A DNA stretch of 64,000 nucleotides from Wurfbainia villosa (lineage: Eukaryota; Streptophyta; Magnoliopsida; Zingiberales; Zingiberaceae). The translations under genes and the position numbers were made by a program. Every line of letters starts with the position of its first letter. The stretch's first letter is position 1. Of this stretch, positions 59,575 to 64,000 are shown piece by piece. The stretch covers positions 90,383,174-90,447,173 of the forward strand of contig CM045991.1 of NCBI GenBank assembly GCA_025175895.1, in the 5' to 3' direction. The notes beneath the pieces were generated by a model. The model was not told the DNA's origin. It saw only the letters and a list, made by a program, of their open reading frames with translations, and made no database searches.

Positions 59575-60914
59575 GATGCTTTATTGTTCATTATTTAAAA
59601 TCTATTTTATTAAGTATTATTTTCTTAAAAGAAAAGTTAAAATATTGATCTAGCCTAGGTTAATTTTAGATTTCATGATCCTATAGACCTAGGTAAATCT
59701 TTGCATCTCACAAACACCTAGGATTACATGTTTGTGTATTGAGCCACGAAGACGGGTGTGAGATGTTACGACTACACCCCGGGTTTCATATGTAGATTTA
59801 GTGCATCAGCATGGACCAACACGGGGTTTAAATAGCAAATCAATCACTTCGGTGACTAACTCTAATCCAAAGCTTGATGATAATTCTACATCACTTGAGC
59901 TACTAAAGAGTTGAAAATTTGTTTTAAGGACAATTTTTAGATGAGCATTTTCAGTATATAAATTATGAATGGGAATTCATGATTGGACATTTATTATCTC
60001 ATTTAAATTATCTTCACATAAATTGAGCTTGAATTTTAAAATTTTTTATTGAGGAGGAGCTTTTAAAATTTTATTGCTTTTATTGAGGGGGAGTTTTTAA
60101 TATTTTATTGCTTTTATTGAGGGGGAGTTTTTAAAATTTTTAATGAGAGTTTTGAATATTGAAATAGTGAGAGTTTTGAAAATCTTATACTTTGACTTTT
60201 GGGTATTTTCAAAAATTATTTCAAGTTTTGAAAATTTTGCAAACCTGAATTAAAAGTTAATTTTAAAAAAAATTTAAGTACTTTTGAAAAACTTGACAAG
60301 TGTTATTTTAAACTCATAAATAAAGGGGGAGGTTGCATTTTCAAAGAAAATTCTATTGCATAACTTTAGGGGGAGTTGATAAAAATTTTTTTTGAGAAAA
60401 CATTGAATTAAAAGGAGAAAATTTTCAAACTTTAGAATTCTTATTATCCTTTACAATTTTGGCACACTTAAAAATTAAATTTTCAAAATCTTAAGTTAAT
60501 AATCTTATATATGACTTAGCTGATTTGAAATACATAAATGTGTTAGAAAAACTTAGTCTTTTAAAGCTTAAGTACCTTGAGATTTATAAAGCTTAGGCAT
60601 TTTTGAAGTACTTTTGAAGCTTGTCAAATAAATATAATTTAACTTTTAGTCCTTATGTTTGAAAAACATTAAAACTCATCTTTATATGTGGCATTTGATG
60701 GTTAATAATTCTTTTGATGTATTCCAAAGGGGGGGGGGGGGGAGAGAGAAGGTTTAAAGTTAGAGAGATTTAAAGTAAGAAATCTTTTCATGCATATGAG
60801 CATCTCATGCATTTGAATGTTATACATTTTTAGCTCAATGCATTCTTGATATATCTTAAACTTGAATATTGCAAATTGATTCTCCTAACTTTAATTGATG
60901 TATTGTCATACATC
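59575..60914 (+). other. O 3' untranslated region
   Basis: No gene. Three copies of ttgaggggga followed by gtttttaa-like sequence lie at 60,043-60,140. A run of G (60,728-60,742) and other purine runs lie near 60,325 and 60,370. These resemble the extra polypurine-like tracts of P. Confidence 0.65.
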
Positions 60915-60928
60915 AAAAAGGAGGAGAT
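60915..60928 (+). other. O polypurine tract
   Basis: aaaaaggaggagat, abutting the 3' LTR. Confidence 0.85.
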
Positions 60929-61768
60929 TGTTGGTGCAGAGAGCACCAGTCCTTAGTTTTGATGTATGAACCATAGTTAAAGTTAGAAATTACTTATGGT
61001 TTGATATATGTACTAAGTGTGAAGGCTTAATCGGAAGTCCTAGTAGGTCAGGTAGACTGGATACTAGGAAATGCATGAGAAGTCCTAGTAGGTCGTGTTG
61101 ACCGGATACTAGGCAAAAGACTTGACAGATCAGGAGGACCGAACACTAGGAAGGAAGCCTAGATGGGTCAGGAGACTAGACATCTGGCATGAAGATTGTT
61201 TGGGTCAGAAGACCAGACAATTGGCATGAAGTTCAATTGGGCCAGGGAGACCGAACAGCTAGCAGAAGCCCTGGTGAGTTAGATTGGATGTCAAGTATGG
61301 TAAGTCCGGCAGGGCAGCCGACAGGTAAGCCTTTAGTGAAGAGGTAAGGCCGAGTCCTTTGTATGGGGATAAAGCTAGATGTCGATCCGACGGATAGTCC
61401 GTGTGACACTTAAAAGTCGAGATTGAGCAGTATTACTACTGCTATTGTATTTTATACTGTTTACTTTTGCTAATCTCATTTTGTAGGGAACAATCGACTG
61501 AAAGGATTCCAGTCGACTAAGTATGGTCGAGTCGACTGGATACACAGTTGGCAAGATTAGCTAGTGATCGATCGAAGATCTGGTAGTCCAGACGGAAAGA
61601 GTTCTAGTCAATTGGGGAGGTCCAGTCAACTGAAAAGGAAAACTTCCCGATGCAGAGTCAGGTGACATGGAGTCGATTGGAACATGTCCAGTCAACTGGG
61701 AAGGCCAAAGTACCATAACGATGGACTGATGTGGAGTCGATTGGAGGGCATTCCAATCGACTAGAAAT
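60929..61768 (+). repeat. O 3' LTR, left part
   Basis: It matches 43,594-44,432 and stops at ctagaaat, where N2 begins. The left copy continues gacttataaaag, so the TATA box and the remainder are displaced beyond the window. Confidence 0.85.
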
Positions 61769-62990
61769 TGTAGGGGATCTAACGGCCGGCTAGAGGGGGG
61801 TGAATAGCCCTCTTACGATGGATGTCGGTATTTGCTCGTCTACAAGGAGATTAGCGCAAGCGGAATATGCAAATACAAATAAAGACAACACAAAAGATAG
61901 ACAAGCAATACAAACACGAGATGTAACGTGGTTCACGGCTACGCTGCTAATCCATGATCCGATTCGTCGAAGGTGAATCACTCCTCCAAATCCACTAGAT
62001 CTCTCCTTTGCACAAAGCTAGGTGGAGGTAACCTCTTTTACACAAGGATCACTCTTCTACAATAGAATAGAGATTAGAACAAGTAGAAGAGTAAGGAATC
62101 GTGTATGGCACTTTGGGAGAAGTTTAGAGCTCAAGCATTAACCTCCCAAAGCTCCACACCCTCTCTTTTTATAGAGAGGGCTGATTTCTTCCCGTTGGCC
62201 ACCACCAGTCGACTGCCGTCACTACAACGGCCTCCGAACATGTCAGATCCCGACCGTTGTAGTCCAACGGAACTCTTGGCAGTCGACTGATGGTCCTCAC
62301 CCGATCATCGCTACGCCTTAGTCGATCGGCGCGATCGACCGCCTGGCGGTTACGTACGCGACATCCTCGCACATCCTCTGGCGATCATTGTCATTCCATG
62401 GCGATCATCTGGGCATAAACCCATCAGTCGGATACCAGTCGAACATACTCGACTCAAAGCAGTCGACTTCCATTACATGGCAGTCGACTGGTGCTGTGTG
62501 AAACTCAAACTTAACATAAGTTTGAGCTTCCGGCGGTCGGGTAAACCTTAACCCTTGCGGTCAAGTCTTCGACACTCAGCCATTCAGTCAAGTTCACCTA
62601 ATGAGCTACTTACATTTCACTCATTCTCTCATCTCACTCGAAGTCCCTCGCCGAAGCTCTCTTCGTTCACGGCCACGTCCCTCGGCAGCATCAGGCGCAC
62701 GGCTCTGCAATGCTCCTTCGCGTCTCTTGCCTCCGAAGTCTGCTTCCTTAGCTTCACTTCAAGTCATCTCGTCCGGCGGTCCCTCGGATGCTCCAAGCGC
62801 ACGACTTCCGCAAAGTCATCCTTCGCCGACTCAAGGATCGAGGTTGTGAGGGTGAACCCGCCAAGGCTCCATGTGCGAATTACTAAGTCCTGCAAGACTC
62901 CAACGCACATATCAAATAACAATATCATCCTAACTTAAACCCTTTGCCACACACATCAAAACCTTATCATGGCAAGAGATTGCCCTAACA
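61769..62990 (-). repeat. N2 3' LTR
   Basis: 1222 bp, TGTAGGGGATC...CCCTAACA. TATA complement is at 62166-62174. cagtcgactg is at 62,205-62,214 and 62,280-62,289. The middle (62,290-62,420) differs from N, with a gcgatc/cgatcatcg-rich segment. The 127-codon plus-strand ORF at 62,555 is antisense to LTR and has an equivalent in N, but no known fold. Confidence 0.85.
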
Positions 62991-64000
62991 ATCTCCCCCT
63001 TTTTGATGTGTGGCAATCCGTTTAAGTTAGGTAAAAACATTTGATGAAAATTCTAAGGTAAGAAAGCATGTAAACATAAACATGATATAACAACATGCAA
63101 CTCCCCCTTAATCCATGAAACTCTCTCTACAAATTCTCCCCCTATCATAATTTACTTAAACACAATTATTTCTCCCCCTTTGACACCATCAAAAAGATTA
63201 ATACTAAGTTATAAACCCATGGCATCAAGTCTAATAGAAGGAAAATACCAAAAACATGATTAAAATCTGAAATCAGAAAATATTGGGCTGTTTTTCAGGT
63301 GAGCAATGATCGCTATCGATGTATAATGATCGGCACAATGGATTCAAATTGATTTTCTCAAGAATTTCAGAAATGCATTAAAAATTCCAGAAAATTTGAA
63401 AAATCATGAAATTTGAGGAACATATTTCTTTTAAGTATATCTATTAATGAAAAATAGGTTTTCATGAAAATTCATTAGATTTTCTTGTTTTTGCCAAAAA
63501 TCCAAAAGCTTTAAAAACCACTAGGTTTTTGATCATTCTAGTATCAAGTTAACTACCTAGTTTTGCATCCAATTGTTTCAAAACATGAATACATAGATTT
63601 TAGGGTAAAAAATTGTTTTGAAAACATATGAAATATCCAACCATGATCTTTGGGCAATATGTCTATGAATTAAACATAAGCCTTCCCCATGATTGGTCTA
63701 TTATTGCTATTTTGATACCTTAAATGACCATCTAAATGCCATAGGCATTAGTGGACATTTGTATCATCCTAACATCTCACCCATGCTAAGTTTTCAATCA
63801 AAGTAGCCTATGGTGAGTGTGAGATGCATCCTAGGGGGTATTTGTATCTACTTAACCATTATATTCATACAATTCTATCAAGGTTAAGTATCAACCTGAC
63901 AATCCTCATGATCATAAAGGCATATATCAATTAATTCTACATTATGATCATGAAACACATGTATTCATTGAATTGTTATCATGCATTAGGTATTATATCA
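62991..64000 (-). other. N2 polypurine tract and 3' untranslated region
   Basis: atctcccccttttt (62991-63004) is the polypurine tract. The rest is AT-rich with no gene and parallels 5859-6487 and 8073-8450 of N. Confidence 0.75.

Larger units (their letters stand above)
43594..61768 (+). mobile_element. Element O: Sirevirus-like copia, split by P and N2
   Basis: Plus-strand element with LTRs 43,594-44,905 and 60,929 onward, tRNA-Met primer site, gag, an untranslated spacer, protease/integrase/RT/RNase H, a long 3' region and a polypurine tract. P (48,634-57,445) split its integrase. N2 split its 3' LTR at 61,769, and the remainder is outside the window. Stops and frameshifts throughout, plus the nested insertions, make it the older of the two right-hand elements. 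Confidence 0.87.
61769..64000 (-). mobile_element. Element N2: second N-family copy, partial
   Basis: LTR 61,769-62,990, then the polypurine tract and 3' untranslated region up to the window end. The same orientation as N implies that gag, primer site and 5' LTR lie beyond 64,000. The insertion point is the O 3' LTR. It carries the empty site for S2 at 63,636-63,651. Confidence 0.85.

Noticed and set aside
62555..62938. 127-codon plus-strand ORF, with relatives at 5434-5706 and 11367-11690
   Set aside because: It lies in the LTR, antisense to N/N2 transcription. Similar length in three LTRs follows from homology, and no fold or start context supports a gene.
1..64000. A new defence, biosynthetic or regulatory gene system
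   Set aside because: All protein-coding signal that I can recognise belongs to LTR retrotransposons or one FAR1-like remnant; no operon or gene cluster is present.

Overview
This 64 kb window is a gene-poor stretch of a flowering-plant nuclear genome, built almost entirely of nested LTR retrotransposons and their debris. The plant assignment rests on four things. There are Ty1/copia elements primed by initiator tRNA-Met (TGGTATCAGAGC next to the LTRs), several with Sirevirus-like Gag. There is an Athila/Tat-type Ty3/gypsy element with a decayed tRNA-Asp-type primer site. There is a broken FAR1/FHY3-type MULE-derived gene with an apparent intron. LTRs are long (1.1-2.2 kb) and flanked by 5-bp target duplications. 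The species cannot be named from the sequence. I see no intact host gene, tRNA, rRNA or CRISPR.

Left part (1-28,575). A minus-strand copia element C (Gag 22.6-24.0 kb, LTR 24,013-25,353) was invaded by an unclassified minus-strand LTR element E1 (LTR 462-1,007 plus 20,140-about 21,749). E1's LTR was then invaded by copia element X (1,008-20,134, target duplication CTGGA). X later received a solo LTR S1 (1,648-3,726, GGTGG), a gag-only Sirevirus-like element N (4,604-11,828, TATCT) and a solo LTR S3 (15,902-17,009, CATTT). N itself received solo LTR S2 (6,488-8,067, CAATC). Uninterrupted copies elsewhere in the window act as internal empty sites for several of these insertions. C shares its LTR with a second, RT-deleted copy C2 (25,354-28,575).

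Middle part (28,576-43,593). This holds an LTR fragment, a decayed plus-strand copia fragment D (29,643-31,085), and an Athila-like gypsy element G (31,086-38,714). G carries gag, protease and a post-pol ORF but no visible RT, RNase H or integrase. After G come a second partial G copy, the FAR1-related pseudogene (39.8-42.2 kb) and a tandem repeat of about 250 bp (42.7-43.5 kb).

Right part (43,594-64,000). A plus-strand Sirevirus-like element O was split in its integrase by a younger, more complete relative P (48,634-57,445, target duplication CTCAA). O's 3' LTR was then split by N2, a second member of the N family, which runs off the window.

How the parts relate: P and X are the most complete protein-coding elements, but both carry stops or frameshifts. 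N/N2, G and C2 lack some or all replication domains and could only ever have moved with help in trans. The most unexplained pattern is architectural: several LTR families carry a cluster of one palindrome (CAGTCGACTG) just upstream of the TATA box, and two other families carry different tandem repeats in the same place.
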